Source of the DNA: VYFG01 sp964403545 | Lineage (GTDB): Bacteria; Pseudomonadota; Gammaproteobacteria; Arenicellales; Poriferihabitantaceae | Assembly: GCA_964403545.1 (NCBI GenBank) | Contig: CAYOGN010000197.1 | Location: forward strand, 1-23,779 | Direction: 5' to 3' | Length of the DNA: 23,779 bases | Part shown: piece by piece, positions 7,469 to 14,818 of the stretch | Layout of the letters: the number at the start of each line of letters is the position of its first letter | Position numbering within the stretch: the stretch's first letter is position 1 | Position numbers and translations under genes: made by a program | The notes under the pieces: model-generated | Told to the model about the DNA's origin: nothing | Database searches by the model: none | The model's input: only the letters and a program-made list of their open reading frames with translations

Positions 7469-8788
7469 TCAGGAGCAAATTGAACTGGTTGGAAATCCAC
7501 ATCTGAAAGTTGTTCCAGCCCCGGCTTCGCTGGTGATGGTAAGGTTTCCACCATGGGCTTCGACGATTACCCGGCACAAATGCAAACCGAGGCCATAACC
7601 CCCGGTTTTTCGCTGGCGCGAAGGATCGGCGCGATAAAATGGTTCGGTCAGATGAGGAATATGGGCGGGATCAATGCCTTCGCCATTATCCGTAACATAA
7701 ACACAGAACTGCTCTGTCTCGTCAACCAGAGAAATTGTTGGCCATCGATTGTTGCCAACACTATGCTTGATCGCATTTTGCAGCAAATTTCTCAACAGCA
7801 GCTTGATTCGTGCCTGATCCAGATTGGCCTTGACCGGTACCAGTTCCATAATCTCTGTTCGACGGCCAAATTCATCATGAACCATTTCCCGAATCAGCAA
7901 ATCGAGCTGAACCGGCTCAAGACTAAGGCTGACATGTCGACTATTGAGCCTTTCACTTTCCAGTAGTTCAGTAATCATTTGTTCCATCATTACAAGGTCC
8001 TTCTCCACTTCCTGCTTCGAACTCGAATCTTCCATTAATGCCAGGTGTACCCGGCTGCGGGTGAGCGGAGAGCGCAGTTCATGGCTGATGCCAAGCAACA
8101 ACTGGCGCTTGGCTTCCAGCATGTCGCTGATATCGTCTGCCATGGCGTTGACATTGTCAGCCAGATCCCCCAATTGATCATCACGGCGCCTGCTGATCCG
8201 GTGATCCAGCTTTCCGCTACCAATGAGGTTGACGCCATTCTGGATATCATCGATAGGTTTGAACAATGCGTTTGTAGCATAGTAGATCAATAGCAAAATG
8301 CCGAATATCGTCAACAGGATTGTGAGCCCATAGGTGCCACCGTGGCGCGATTCTCCGCCCTGGTGAATCTGGAAATAAATATCGTATTTGCCACTATGAG
8401 TATACAAAATCAGTTCATTGCCAAGGTTTTGCAATTGATACGGGTAATTTCCGGTTTGGTTGGAGTCTTCAGGTCTGATGAACTGCCCCAGAGAACCCTG
8501 ATCGGGTAATATTTCCGCCGTAGTCCACGATTCATCAGGTCCAAATACATGAATCTCCACCGGAATGTCCCTGGTGATATCCCTGGCGAGCGCCTGGTCG
8601 GGAGGCATTGCGAGCTCCCGCTGCATCAGTTCGACATAGTGCAGCATAAAAGGTCGGACGCTGGATCGAAAGTGCCCGGAAAAGCCCTTGCCGACAATGG
8701 AACCGACCAGCAACAACATCACTGTGCCCGCGCAGATGAAAAGCAGCAGCAGTTTCGCAGATAACGAATGATTAATTTGACTAAGCAC
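7469..8788 (-). CDS. Membrane sensor histidine kinase (HAMP–HisKA–HATPase)
   Basis: The 439-residue kinase has a GTG start. It has a first membrane helix at about 11-33, a periplasmic sensor region at about 35-152, and a second helix at about 153-173. A HAMP linker covers about 174-225. The phosphoacceptor H box is GISHELRSPLTRSR with His236. The ATP-binding domain has the N box LLRNLLQNAIKH (N335, N338), G1 DNGEGID (367-373), an FYRAD F box and G2 TGGYGLGL (395-402). All catalytic motifs are intact. The cognate regulator gene lies 35 bp upstream on the same strand, giving a usual regulator-then-kinase operon. The signal is unknown; the periplasmic domain is about 115 residues and I recognise no named sensor fold. 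The architecture resembles CpxA/EnvZ-like kinases in general, without a specific assignment. Confidence 0.93.
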   Translation of the reverse strand: MLSQINHSLSAKLLLLFICAGTVMLLLVGSIVGKGFSGHFRSSVRPFMLHYVELMQRELAMPPDQALARDITRDIPVEIHVFGPDESWTTAEILPDQGSLGQFIRPEDSNQTGNYPYQLQNLGNELILYTHSGKYDIYFQIHQGGESRHGGTYGLTILLTIFGILLLIYYATNALFKPIDDIQNGVNLIGSGKLDHRISRRRDDQLGDLADNVNAMADDISDMLEAKRQLLLGISHELRSPLTRSRVHLALMEDSSSKQEVEKDLVMMEQMITELLESERLNSRHVSLSLEPVQLDLLIREMVHDEFGRRTEIMELVPVKANLDQARIKLLLRNLLQNAIKHSVGNNRWPTISLVDETEQFCVYVTDNGEGIDPAHIPHLTEPFYRADPSRQRKTGGYGLGLHLCRVIVEAHGGNLTITSEAGAGTTFRCGFPTSSICS

Positions 8789-8823
8789 GAATTATTGATC
8801 AGCAAGAAAATAGTCGACTGCCA

Positions 8824-9510
8824 TTATTCGGCTGGTAAAACTTCGGGAGCGACAAACTGATATCCGGCACCCCAGACTGTCTTTATATAATCAGTAGGCT
8901 TCAGTTTATTTCTTAACCGGCTGATCAGGATATCTACCGCTCTGGAATAAATTTCAATCTCGGTACCCTTGAGAAAGTTCAGGATATCATCACGACTAAA
9001 ATTCCTTCCCGGAGCAGAGGTAAGCAAACTCAGCAATTGGTATTCACTGGTTGTCAGGCTAATGCTGTTGCCCGCCACTTTGACAATTTGCTGAGACTTG
9101 TCGATCATAAGGTTTTCAAACTCAATGAACCTTTTACCGTGGGTAGCCTGTTCACTTCTTTTCAGGATATTCTGCACCCGCGCTACCAGTTCCCTGGGTT
9201 CGAAAGGCTTTGTTACATAATCATCGGCACCCAGTTCAAGCCCGGTAACCCGATCCATTACTTCGCCGCGCGCGGACAACATCATCACAGGTATATCGCT
9301 CTGGTTGCGAATCTTGCGGCATACTTCGAAGCCATCAGAATCTGGCAGCATGACATCCAGAATCACCAGTTCAAAATCTCCTTGCTGCATCAACCTTAGC
9401 CCTTCTTCAGGATGAGTTGCACTTTCCAGAGACAGATTAAATCGTGCGAAATAGGCTGCCAGCGGTGTGGCCAGCCTTTCATCGTCGTCAATAATCAGAA
9501 TCTTGTTCAT
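8824..9510 (-). CDS. OmpR/PhoB-family response regulator
   Basis: The 228-residue protein has a receiver domain with acidic pocket IDDDE, phosphoacceptor D52 (VILDVMLPDSDG), Ser79 in MMLSARGE and K101 in DDYVTKPFEP. A winged-helix DNA-binding domain follows at about 130-222, with LTTSEYQLLSLL, SRAVDILISRLRNKL and VWGAGYQF, typical of OmpR/PhoB/CpxR regulators. It is paired with the kinase encoded 35 bp downstream. The methyltransferase gene ends 36 bp upstream on the same strand and may be part of the same transcript. No clear Shine-Dalgarno precedes the ATG. The target genes cannot be inferred from this window. Confidence 0.94.
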   Translation of the reverse strand: MNKILIIDDDERLATPLAAYFARFNLSLESATHPEEGLRLMQQGDFELVILDVMLPDSDGFEVCRKIRNQSDIPVMMLSARGEVMDRVTGLELGADDYVTKPFEPRELVARVQNILKRSEQATHGKRFIEFENLMIDKSQQIVKVAGNSISLTTSEYQLLSLLTSAPGRNFSRDDILNFLKGTEIEIYSRAVDILISRLRNKLKPTDYIKTVWGAGYQFVAPEVLPAE

Positions 9511-9546
9511 AATAGCTGCTATGGGAACATGGCTAGATAAATCAAA

Positions 9547-10188
9547 TTATCGGTTTTCCTGCTTTTGGTAGAGACAATACCATCCTTCCGTGGCACTGTT
9601 ATCGTAATAGGGGCCTTCGTGTAGTGCCAGACACTGAATTTGATTACTGCTGATCAGGGTGGCAAACATGGCATCGAATTTCATTGCGTGCCAAAGCTCA
9701 AAGTGTACAGTGCACGCCAGAAGCCCGCCGGGTTTTAACACGCGCAGGATCTCAAGCATTGGCTTCGGCCCCACATGGCCATGAGTAAAGGTGCCTGAAG
9801 AAATTATCGCATCGTAACTATCATCGGCAATATCGAAATCCTGATTGATATCTGCAACCAACAGATTACGGTATATTTCTCGCGATCGCGCTACTTCGAT
9901 CATCTCCGGCGAAATATCCAACCCATCAAGCCGGGTAACACCTGTTGATTTTACGTGTTTGCCGGTAAGCCCGGTGCCACAGCCAACATCCAGTACCGCG
10001 ATGTCATAATCAAACACATACTCATCAAGTAGCCGGGTAATTCTTTGTGGCGACGAATATTTTTTGCTCAGCATCTGGCTGTCATAATCCCGCGCCCACT
10101 TGCGATAGAATTCGATCGCGCTATCCGTGCCTTTCAAGGCATAGGCTTCGGTTATAAAATCGCTTGGCCCCTGCGGTTCATCTTTCAT
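9547..10188 (-). CDS. Class I SAM-dependent methyltransferase (METTL27/WBSCR27-like)
   Basis: The 213-residue protein has SAM motif I VLDVGCGTG (65-73) and an acidic ribose-binding residue in LDGLDIS (D91). It also has LLVADINQD, the family-like GTFTHGHVGP, and LRVLKPGGLL (motif III). The upstream FYRKWARDYDSQM together with FTHGHVGP is typical of the METTL27/WBSCR27 group, whose substrate is unsettled. Start choice: the frame could extend 5 codons to a TTG at 10203. The ATG at 10188 has TTTTGGAG nine bases upstream, and that GGAG would lie inside the longer version, so I use the ATG. The gene is divergent from the UPF0016 gene and lies 36 bp before the response regulator gene. Confidence 0.88.
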   Translation of the reverse strand: MKDEPQGPSDFITEAYALKGTDSAIEFYRKWARDYDSQMLSKKYSSPQRITRLLDEYVFDYDIAVLDVGCGTGLTGKHVKSTGVTRLDGLDISPEMIEVARSREIYRNLLVADINQDFDIADDSYDAIISSGTFTHGHVGPKPMLEILRVLKPGGLLACTVHFELWHAMKFDAMFATLISSNQIQCLALHEGPYYDNSATEGWYCLYQKQENR

Positions 10189-10219
10189 ATCAAATGACTC
10201 CAAAACAATGTAATCAATA

Positions 10220-10252
10220 GTAACGGTTACTGCACCCGGGTAAAAGCCCGGG
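10220..10252. promoter_or_regulatory. Two adjacent inverted repeats between divergent genes
   Basis: GTAAC-G-GTTAC (10220-10230) is followed four bases later by CCCGGG-TAAAAG-CCCGGG (10235-10252). They lie between the methyltransferase gene and the UPF0016 gene. There is no T-run on either side, so the second is unlikely to be an intrinsic terminator. They may be operator sites for one or both genes. Confidence 0.3.
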
Positions 10253-10305
10253 AATGGTTTGATTGCAATTCACCATCCAGCTGGTTTGTATATACAGGGA
10301 ACAGT

Positions 10306-10311
10306 TATAAT
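10306..10311 (+). promoter_or_regulatory. Candidate -10 box for the UPF0016 gene
   Basis: A perfect TATAAT ends 12 bp before the ATG, so the transcript would have little or no leader. No Shine-Dalgarno is visible before that ATG, which fits. A -35 at normal spacing is not convincing. Confidence 0.3.
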
Positions 10312-10323
10312 CAGTACCACGTT

Positions 10324-10596
10324 ATGGACTGGAAAATTTTCTTTACTATTTTTGCTTCTGTTTTTATTGCTGAATTAGGTGATAAAACACAGCTGGCAAC
10401 AGTGCTTTTTGCGGCAGACAGGGAAGTTAGTAAATTTACTGTTTTTATTGCAGCTTCTGTAGCACTGGTCGTTGCTTCAGCAATAGGGGTTCTGGTCGGT
10501 AGCCTGCTATCTGAGTATGTAAACGAGAAGGTTCTGCATTACATTGCCGGCATTGGCTTCATAACCATCGGCGCATTTACGTTGTACAATGCGTAA
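10324..10596 (+). CDS. Half-size UPF0016/GDT1 family cation transporter
   Basis: The 90-residue membrane protein has three predicted helices (about 4-16, 35-60 and 67-88). It carries the family signature E-x-G-D-K-T as AELGDKTQLATVLFAA (E17-T22). Full-length TMEM165/GDT1 proteins have two such units; bacterial half-size members exist and are thought to work as dimers. Characterised family members exchange Mn2+ or Ca2+ for H+. No second half-size partner gene is next to it, so a homodimer is the simplest reading. It is divergent from the methyltransferase gene and lies 98 bp before the GNAT gene. Confidence 0.88.
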   Translation: MDWKIFFTIFASVFIAELGDKTQLATVLFAADREVSKFTVFIAASVALVVASAIGVLVGSLLSEYVNEKVLHYIAGIGFITIGAFTLYNA

Positions 10597-10668
10597 AAAC
10601 GGTATTCCGCTGGGCCGGGAATCGGCTGCTGGCAGGCGCTGAAGAGAACTGTATATCACCGACCGCAC

Positions 10669-10698
10669 AGGAGGGTGAATTCGATGTTTGTCATATGA
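10669..10698 (+). promoter_or_regulatory. Strong Shine-Dalgarno and 4-codon upstream ORF overlapping the GNAT start
   Basis: AGGAGGG (10669-10675) lies nine bases before ATG TTT GTC ATA TGA (10684-10698), encoding only MFVI. Its TGA overlaps the acetyltransferase ATG at 10695 as ATGA. The Shine-Dalgarno is 20 bases from the GNAT ATG, too far for direct use, so the short ORF probably loads ribosomes that reinitiate at 10695. Confidence 0.5.
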
Positions 10699-11150
10699 AA
10701 ATAGTATTAGATGATCTGTCAGGTAAAGAAATTGCCAGGTTCCTGGAAGAGCATATAGAAGATATGAAATCTACCTCGCCTCCGGAAAGTAAACATGCCC
10801 TGGATCTGGAGGGACTGAAAAGTCCAGAGGTATCATTTTGGTCTGTTTATGACGATGGCTGCCTGGTTGCCTGTGGAGCCATTAAGGAACTGGACATATT
10901 TCACGGAGAGATAAAATCTATGCGTACTACTACAGCCGTGCGAGGAAAAGGGTTCGCTTCAAAACTATTGCGACATATCCTGGATACCGCCAAATCCAGA
11001 GGGTATAAAACAGTAAGCCTGGAAACCGGCTCAATGGCATTCTTTGCCCATGCCCGAAAGTTATACATAAATCATGGTTTTCAGATATGTAGACCGTTTG
11101 GACACTATAAAGCAGACCCGAACAGTGTCTTTATGTCGAAGGAACTATGA
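10695..11150 (+). CDS. GNAT-family N-acetyltransferase (YsnE-like)
   Basis: The 151-residue protein has the acetyl-CoA binding motif of GNAT enzymes: GEIKSMRTTTAVRGKGFA (71-88) with R83-G84-K85-G86, followed by LLRHILDTAKSRGYKTVSLETG. The C-terminal ARKLYINHGFQICRPFGHY is the usual GNAT β6-β7 region. The N-terminal DDLSGKEI and STSPPESKHALDL blocks match the subgroup often annotated as putative acetyltransferase YsnE. The acceptor is unknown. The conserved start MKIVLDDLSG supports ATG 10695 over any upstream start. The gene overlaps the cupin gene by ATGA (11147-11150), so the two are translationally coupled. Confidence 0.9.
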   Translation: MKIVLDDLSGKEIARFLEEHIEDMKSTSPPESKHALDLEGLKSPEVSFWSVYDDGCLVACGAIKELDIFHGEIKSMRTTTAVRGKGFASKLLRHILDTAKSRGYKTVSLETGSMAFFAHARKLYINHGFQICRPFGHYKADPNSVFMSKEL

Positions 11151-11443
11151 AAATCACCAGCAACAGAAAATCCGCAAAACCTACAGTTCAGATTGAAAAT
11201 GATCGAGTGCTTGTGACGGAATGGAGTTTTGCGCCTGGTGCAGAAACCGGGTGGCATAGACACGAGTATGATTATATTGTCGTTCCTCAAACAACAGGCA
11301 GCCTGCTCATTGAAGCGGAGTCTGGGGAAATTGTATCCGAGCTGGTTTCAGGGGTTTCCTATGCCCGATCAAAGGGTGTTGAGCATAATGTAGTGAATCG
11401 AAACGATCACGATTTTGTGTTTGTAGAAATTGAATTAAAATAG
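11147..11443 (+). CDS. Small single-domain cupin
   Basis: The 98-residue protein has a single cupin barrel. The first cupin motif is GAETGWHRHEYDYIVVP, with likely metal ligands H37 and H39 and perhaps Y43. The second is GVEHNVVNRNDHDFVFVEIE, with H80. Small cupins of this kind are metal-binding and may be enzymes or ligand sensors; no substrate can be assigned. The start overlaps the GNAT stop. After the stop there are 87 bp before the ferritin-like gene. Confidence 0.88.
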   Translation: MKITSNRKSAKPTVQIENDRVLVTEWSFAPGAETGWHRHEYDYIVVPQTTGSLLIEAESGEIVSELVSGVSYARSKGVEHNVVNRNDHDFVFVEIELK

Positions 11444-11530
11444 CGGATGTCTTTGGTCGATTCACCCGGGCTCGTTCTGGGCTCTTTGGCATGAGGCAAC
11501 CAAAAACAAACTCTTGACGAGGATTAGATA

Positions 11531-11818
11531 ATGGCGAATGAAGGTTATCACGAACCGATAAATGAACTTACAGATGAAACCAGAGATATGCATAGAGCAA
11601 TTTCTTCTCTTATGGAGGAGCTTGAAGCAGTAGATTGGTACAATCAACGAGTTGACGCCTGTAAAAATGAAGAACTAAAGGCGATTCTGGCGCACAACCG
11701 GGATGAAGAGAAAGAACATGCGGCAATGGTTCTTGAATGGATTCGGCGACAAGATCCATCTTTTGATAAAGAGCTTAAAGATTATTTATTTACCGAAAAA
11801 GAAATAGCGCACCAATGA
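11531..11818 (+). CDS. Encapsulated-ferritin (EncFtn)-like protein without targeting tail
   Basis: The 95-residue protein closely follows EncFtn from Rhodospirillum rubrum as I remember it: ETRDMHRAISSLMEELEAVD, WYNQRVDACKNEELKAILAH, NRDEEKEHAAMVLEWIRR and YLFTEK. The ferroxidase-site residues are all present at the expected spacing: E30, E60 and H63, with E29, E32, W36 and Y37 around the iron entry path. The family oxidises Fe2+ as a ring-like decamer. It lacks the long C-terminal extension with the encapsulin-targeting peptide, ending at KEIAHQ just after the second helix. No encapsulin shell gene is seen in this window. GACGAGGAT upstream of the ATG can act as ribosome site. The stop overlaps the DUF4863 start as ATGA, so the pair is coupled. 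Confidence 0.9.
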   Translation: MANEGYHEPINELTDETRDMHRAISSLMEELEAVDWYNQRVDACKNEELKAILAHNRDEEKEHAAMVLEWIRRQDPSFDKELKDYLFTEKEIAHQ

Positions 11819-12276
11819 ACGTAGAAGAATTTCAAAAGCTGCTTGAACCAATTACAGATTTTGTATCGGCACAAACCGTAAATGCGATTCTCGCCGAGGA
11901 TCTCAATGCCCGGTTTCCACCAGATGGCGAGTTATTCAATACCATTGAGGCAGCCTGTCATTCGGCAATCTCGGATGGTTGGATGTGTGCACAGGGTTCA
12001 AAAGGGCGACGATTTGGTCGTATCATTGAACCCGGCAAAGACACTGGCGGGCTAAGCGTCGATGTGGTCGAGCTGGAAAATATTGTTGGCCCCCATCACC
12101 GCCATCCAACGGGTGAGATCTGCATGGTTATACCCATCTCCGAGGGTGCTCAATTTGACCATATGGATCGGGGCTGGTGTGTTTTTGAGCCCGGATCCGA
12201 CCATTGTCCGACAGTGACAGATGGCGAAGCGCTGGTGCTATATATGTTGCCAGGTGGTGAAATCGAGTTCACCTAA
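11815..12276 (+). CDS. DUF4863 / 4-hydroxylaminobenzoate lyase-like protein
   Basis: The 153-residue protein has a helical N-terminus (1-60) and a cupin-like second half. GPHHRHPTGEICMVIPI gives a possible metal site (H95, H97, E101), with a further His in PGSDHCPTVTDGEAL (H130). This layout resembles DUF4863, a family that includes PnbB, the 4-hydroxylaminobenzoate lyase of nitrobenzoate degradation. No nitroreductase or protocatechuate genes are here, so that substrate is not supported by context; a metal-dependent lyase or hydrolase on another small molecule is as likely. It is coupled by ATGA overlap to the ferritin-like gene and converges on the decarboxylase gene with 11 bp between stops. 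Confidence 0.75.
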   Translation: MNVEEFQKLLEPITDFVSAQTVNAILAEDLNARFPPDGELFNTIEAACHSAISDGWMCAQGSKGRRFGRIIEPGKDTGGLSVDVVELENIVGPHHRHPTGEICMVIPISEGAQFDHMDRGWCVFEPGSDHCPTVTDGEALVLYMLPGGEIEFT

Positions 12277-12287
12277 GCAAAGGTAAG

Positions 12288-13715
12288 TTAGTTACTCAGA
12301 TCCTGGATGGCTGCGTTCTGAATCAGGGTCCACAATCGGTCAATATGTTCCCGCTCGGTTGATTCCACACCCACAGAAACCCGAGCCATCCAGCGTCCGT
12401 GTAAGATAGAAGGGCTCATAAAAGCATCACCTGATTGATTAATGGCGTTGACCCAGGCAAGCGTGTGTTTATCCAACTCGTCTCCGCTGAGGTCAGGGGG
12501 CTGGTGCAGAATGCACACGGTTTGCAGATTAACGGGCGCTACCACTTGCCAATGTTCACTTGCCTCAACCTGACTGGCAAACCATTGGGCATTCTCGATA
12601 TCCCGACGTAATCGCTGGCGGATCGCATCTATTCCATCAAGGCGAAGATGAAACCATAGCTTCAGCGCACGAAATCGACGCCCGAGGGGTATGCCCCAAT
12701 CACGGTACTGGGTAACTGCGCCGTCTACTGTGGATCGCAAGTAGCTTGGATTGGTTGACATAACCCGTATCAGGTGCTGAGGGTCCTGGACATAAAAAAG
12801 TGAGCAGTCAAGGATTGTTCCCATCCATTTATGAGGGTTCCAGGAAATTGAATCAGCCTGTTCGACGCCCTGCCATAGGTGTCTGTATTCCTCCAGCAAC
12901 ATGGCTGAACCCGCCATCGCGGCATCCACGTGTAGCCAGATATTGTACTCATTGGCTATTCTCGCAAGGTCGGCAACAGGATCAATTGCGGTAACCCCCG
13001 TTGAACCCACTGATGCAATAATGACAGCGGGCTTTCGACCCTCGACGATATCCTTTTTAATGGTCGCTTCAAGGGAATGGGGCTGCATACTCTGCCCGAC
13101 CGGATCCACCTCTACCAGGCGCAAGTTGTCCTTGCCAAAACCTGCCAATAACGCCGCTTTGGTAATAGAGGAATGTGCTTCCGAAGTGGTATACACAACG
13201 AGTGGTTTGGCTTCTCCCTGTAGCCCCGCTCGCATCTCCGAGTAATTGCTTGCCCGTTCCCGCCCCAAAATCAGCGCGGTGAGGCATGCTGTCGAAGCGG
13301 TATCGTGAATCGTACCTTCCCATTTGTCCGATAATCCGGTGAGTTGCCTTAACCAGTCACAGACTACTTCTTCCACTTCTGTCAACGCCGGGCAGCTTTC
13401 CCAGGAAATTCCCAACGTGCCGAGCCCGGCGCTGGCGATATCTCCAAGTACCGATGACAGAGACGCATTGGAAGGAAACCAGCCAAAGTGCATCGGATGT
13501 TGTACCTGGGTAATCCCCGGCACCACAATTTTTTCCAGATCCCGCATAACAGCGGCCAGCGGCTCCTGCTGCGCAGGCGGAGTCTTTGCAAGGCCGTTAC
13601 GTACTTCTCCGGGCTCAACCTGGGCGCGAACGGGCAATTGATCTATTTGCTGACGGTAGTCACTGATCCAGTCGATTAATGCATGTCCGGCAACGCGAAA
13701 TTCTTCAGGTGTCAT
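12288..13715 (-). CDS. Group II PLP-dependent amino acid decarboxylase (aromatic-L-amino-acid decarboxylase-like)
   Basis: The 475-residue protein has all the landmarks of the DDC/TDC family: HFGWFPSNASLSSVLGD in the N-terminal active-site region, TSEAHSSITKAALLAG with the ring-stacking H181, HVDAAMAGSAM with the PLP-pyridine Asp (D264), and SWNPHKWMGT with the Schiff-base lysine K296. The length matches aromatic amino acid decarboxylases (470-490). Substrate choice (DOPA, tyrosine, tryptophan, phenylalanine), or an oxidative-deamination variant giving an aldehyde, cannot be settled. The promoter region is shared with the divergent amidinotransferase gene and contains two dyad sites with a common core. 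No Shine-Dalgarno is evident before the ATG. Confidence 0.9.
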   Translation of the reverse strand: MTPEEFRVAGHALIDWISDYRQQIDQLPVRAQVEPGEVRNGLAKTPPAQQEPLAAVMRDLEKIVVPGITQVQHPMHFGWFPSNASLSSVLGDIASAGLGTLGISWESCPALTEVEEVVCDWLRQLTGLSDKWEGTIHDTASTACLTALILGRERASNYSEMRAGLQGEAKPLVVYTTSEAHSSITKAALLAGFGKDNLRLVEVDPVGQSMQPHSLEATIKKDIVEGRKPAVIIASVGSTGVTAIDPVADLARIANEYNIWLHVDAAMAGSAMLLEEYRHLWQGVEQADSISWNPHKWMGTILDCSLFYVQDPQHLIRVMSTNPSYLRSTVDGAVTQYRDWGIPLGRRFRALKLWFHLRLDGIDAIRQRLRRDIENAQWFASQVEASEHWQVVAPVNLQTVCILHQPPDLSGDELDKHTLAWVNAINQSGDAFMSPSILHGRWMARVSVGVESTEREHIDRLWTLIQNAAIQDLSN

Positions 13716-13726
13716 ATTGTTTCAAA

Positions 13727-13739
13727 TTCATTGGATGAA
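13727..13739. promoter_or_regulatory. Dyad operator candidate, copy 1 (core TCATTGGATGA)
   Basis: TTCAT-TGG-ATGAA is a 5+5 dyad 11 bp upstream of the decarboxylase ATG. The 11-bp core is identical to the site at 13787-13801. Copy 1 is followed by ACCGGGTA; copy 2 has the same ACCGGGTA at 13812-13819. The pair looks like binding sites for one regulator. Confidence 0.5.
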
Positions 13740-13786
13740 ACCGGGTAATGAACATTTCTTAACGTTGTGTATTGCAAATCCAAAAT

Positions 13787-13801
13787 TATCATTGGATGAT
13801 A
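13787..13801. promoter_or_regulatory. Dyad operator candidate, copy 2 (core TCATTGGATGA)
   Basis: TATCAT-TGG-ATGATA is a 6+6 dyad about 40 bp upstream of the amidinotransferase ATG. It shares an exact 11-bp core with copy 1, 61 bp away, near six helical turns. Confidence 0.5.
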
Positions 13802-13840
13802 GGTGGACCTAACCGGGTATCAAGGAGCTAAACCGTAGTA

Positions 13841-14818
13841 ATGAGTATAAAAGAAAAATCGGGGCAGAATAGTACTTTCGGTACTTCGCCTTACGGTGGC
13901 CCTGGCTGGTCCCAGCGGTTTGCAACCCACCAGCAGGAAGTTGGCGACATCTGGCAGGATTGTGGCATCGATTCTGAATGGGGTCAGCTGAAGTCGGTAT
14001 TGTTACATTGCCCCGGCGAGGAACTATTCGATGCACAGGATGATCCTGCGGCGGCTCAGATGTTAGGGCCGCTGGATACCGGACGTGCTATCGAGGAGCA
14101 TCAGGCAATGGCGTGTCTTTATCAGTCTTTGGGTATCGCGGTAAATTTTGTCGATCCTGACCCGCCAGGCTATCCTAACCTGATGTTTTGTGCAGATTTA
14201 TTTGTAATGACGCCCCAGGGCGCAATACTTGCCAGGCCTGCTTCCACCGTTCGGGCTGGTGAAGAGCGTTGGGTTGCGCGCAAACTGGCCGGGCTCGGTA
14301 TTCCTATCCTCAAGACGTTAACCGGCAATGCGACCTTTGAAGGGGCAGACTTGATGTGGATCGACGAGAAAACTGCGATGATCGGTCGTGGATTACGAAC
14401 CAATCAGGCGGCTATCGATCAGATCGAACGGCTTCTGTTGGAGCTTGATATCGGGTTGGTTGTGGTAGATTCACCCTACGGCATCATGCATTTTATGAGC
14501 CTGTTGCGCATCGTCGATTCTGATCTCGCGATCTGCTGGCCAAGGCGCACACCATTCAGTACGGTAGTGGCTCTTCAGCAGCGTGGTTATAAAGTCGAAT
14601 TTCCTCCCTTTGAGGATGATCAGGAAAGTTATCGTGGAATAAATTTTGTCACCCTTGGTCCCAGACGGATATTGATGGTGGAAGGTTTGCCGAGAATTCA
14701 ACGCTATTTTGAAAGCCTTGGGATCGAGTGTTTAACGACACCTACCGATGAACTAACCAGAGCTGCGGGTAATGTTGGTTGTCTCACTGGAATACTGCAT
14801 CGAGAACAAACGCGTTAA
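13841..14818 (+). CDS. Amidinotransferase / dimethylargininase-fold guanidino hydrolase
   Basis: The 325-residue protein belongs to the pentein (arginine deiminase / DDAH / amidinotransferase) superfamily. Expected catalytic elements are seen in order: PNLMFCADLFVMT (D119), NATFEGADLMWI (E167, D170), GIMHFMSLLRIVD (catalytic H217) and the C-terminal nucleophile in AAGNVGCLTGI (C314). The enzymes of this family hydrolyse or transfer the amidino group of arginine-like substrates through a Cys thiouronium intermediate. The exact substrate (arginine, methylated arginine, another guanidino acid) is not decided by what I can see. AAGGAG lies 13 bases before the ATG, a little long. The next gene starts directly after the stop (TAA|GTG), so the two are coupled. 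Confidence 0.82.
   Translation: MSIKEKSGQNSTFGTSPYGGPGWSQRFATHQQEVGDIWQDCGIDSEWGQLKSVLLHCPGEELFDAQDDPAAAQMLGPLDTGRAIEEHQAMACLYQSLGIAVNFVDPDPPGYPNLMFCADLFVMTPQGAILARPASTVRAGEERWVARKLAGLGIPILKTLTGNATFEGADLMWIDEKTAMIGRGLRTNQAAIDQIERLLLELDIGLVVVDSPYGIMHFMSLLRIVDSDLAICWPRRTPFSTVVALQQRGYKVEFPPFEDDQESYRGINFVTLGPRRILMVEGLPRIQRYFESLGIECLTTPTDELTRAAGNVGCLTGILHREQTR

Noticed and set aside
10235..10252. CCCGGG-TAAAAG-CCCGGG hairpin as an intrinsic terminator
   Set aside because: There is no T-run on either strand and it lies between divergent genes, where neither needs a terminator.
11468..11484. Repeated GGGCTC before the ferritin-like gene as a hairpin
   Set aside because: The two copies are direct, not inverted, and six bases is too short to mean much.
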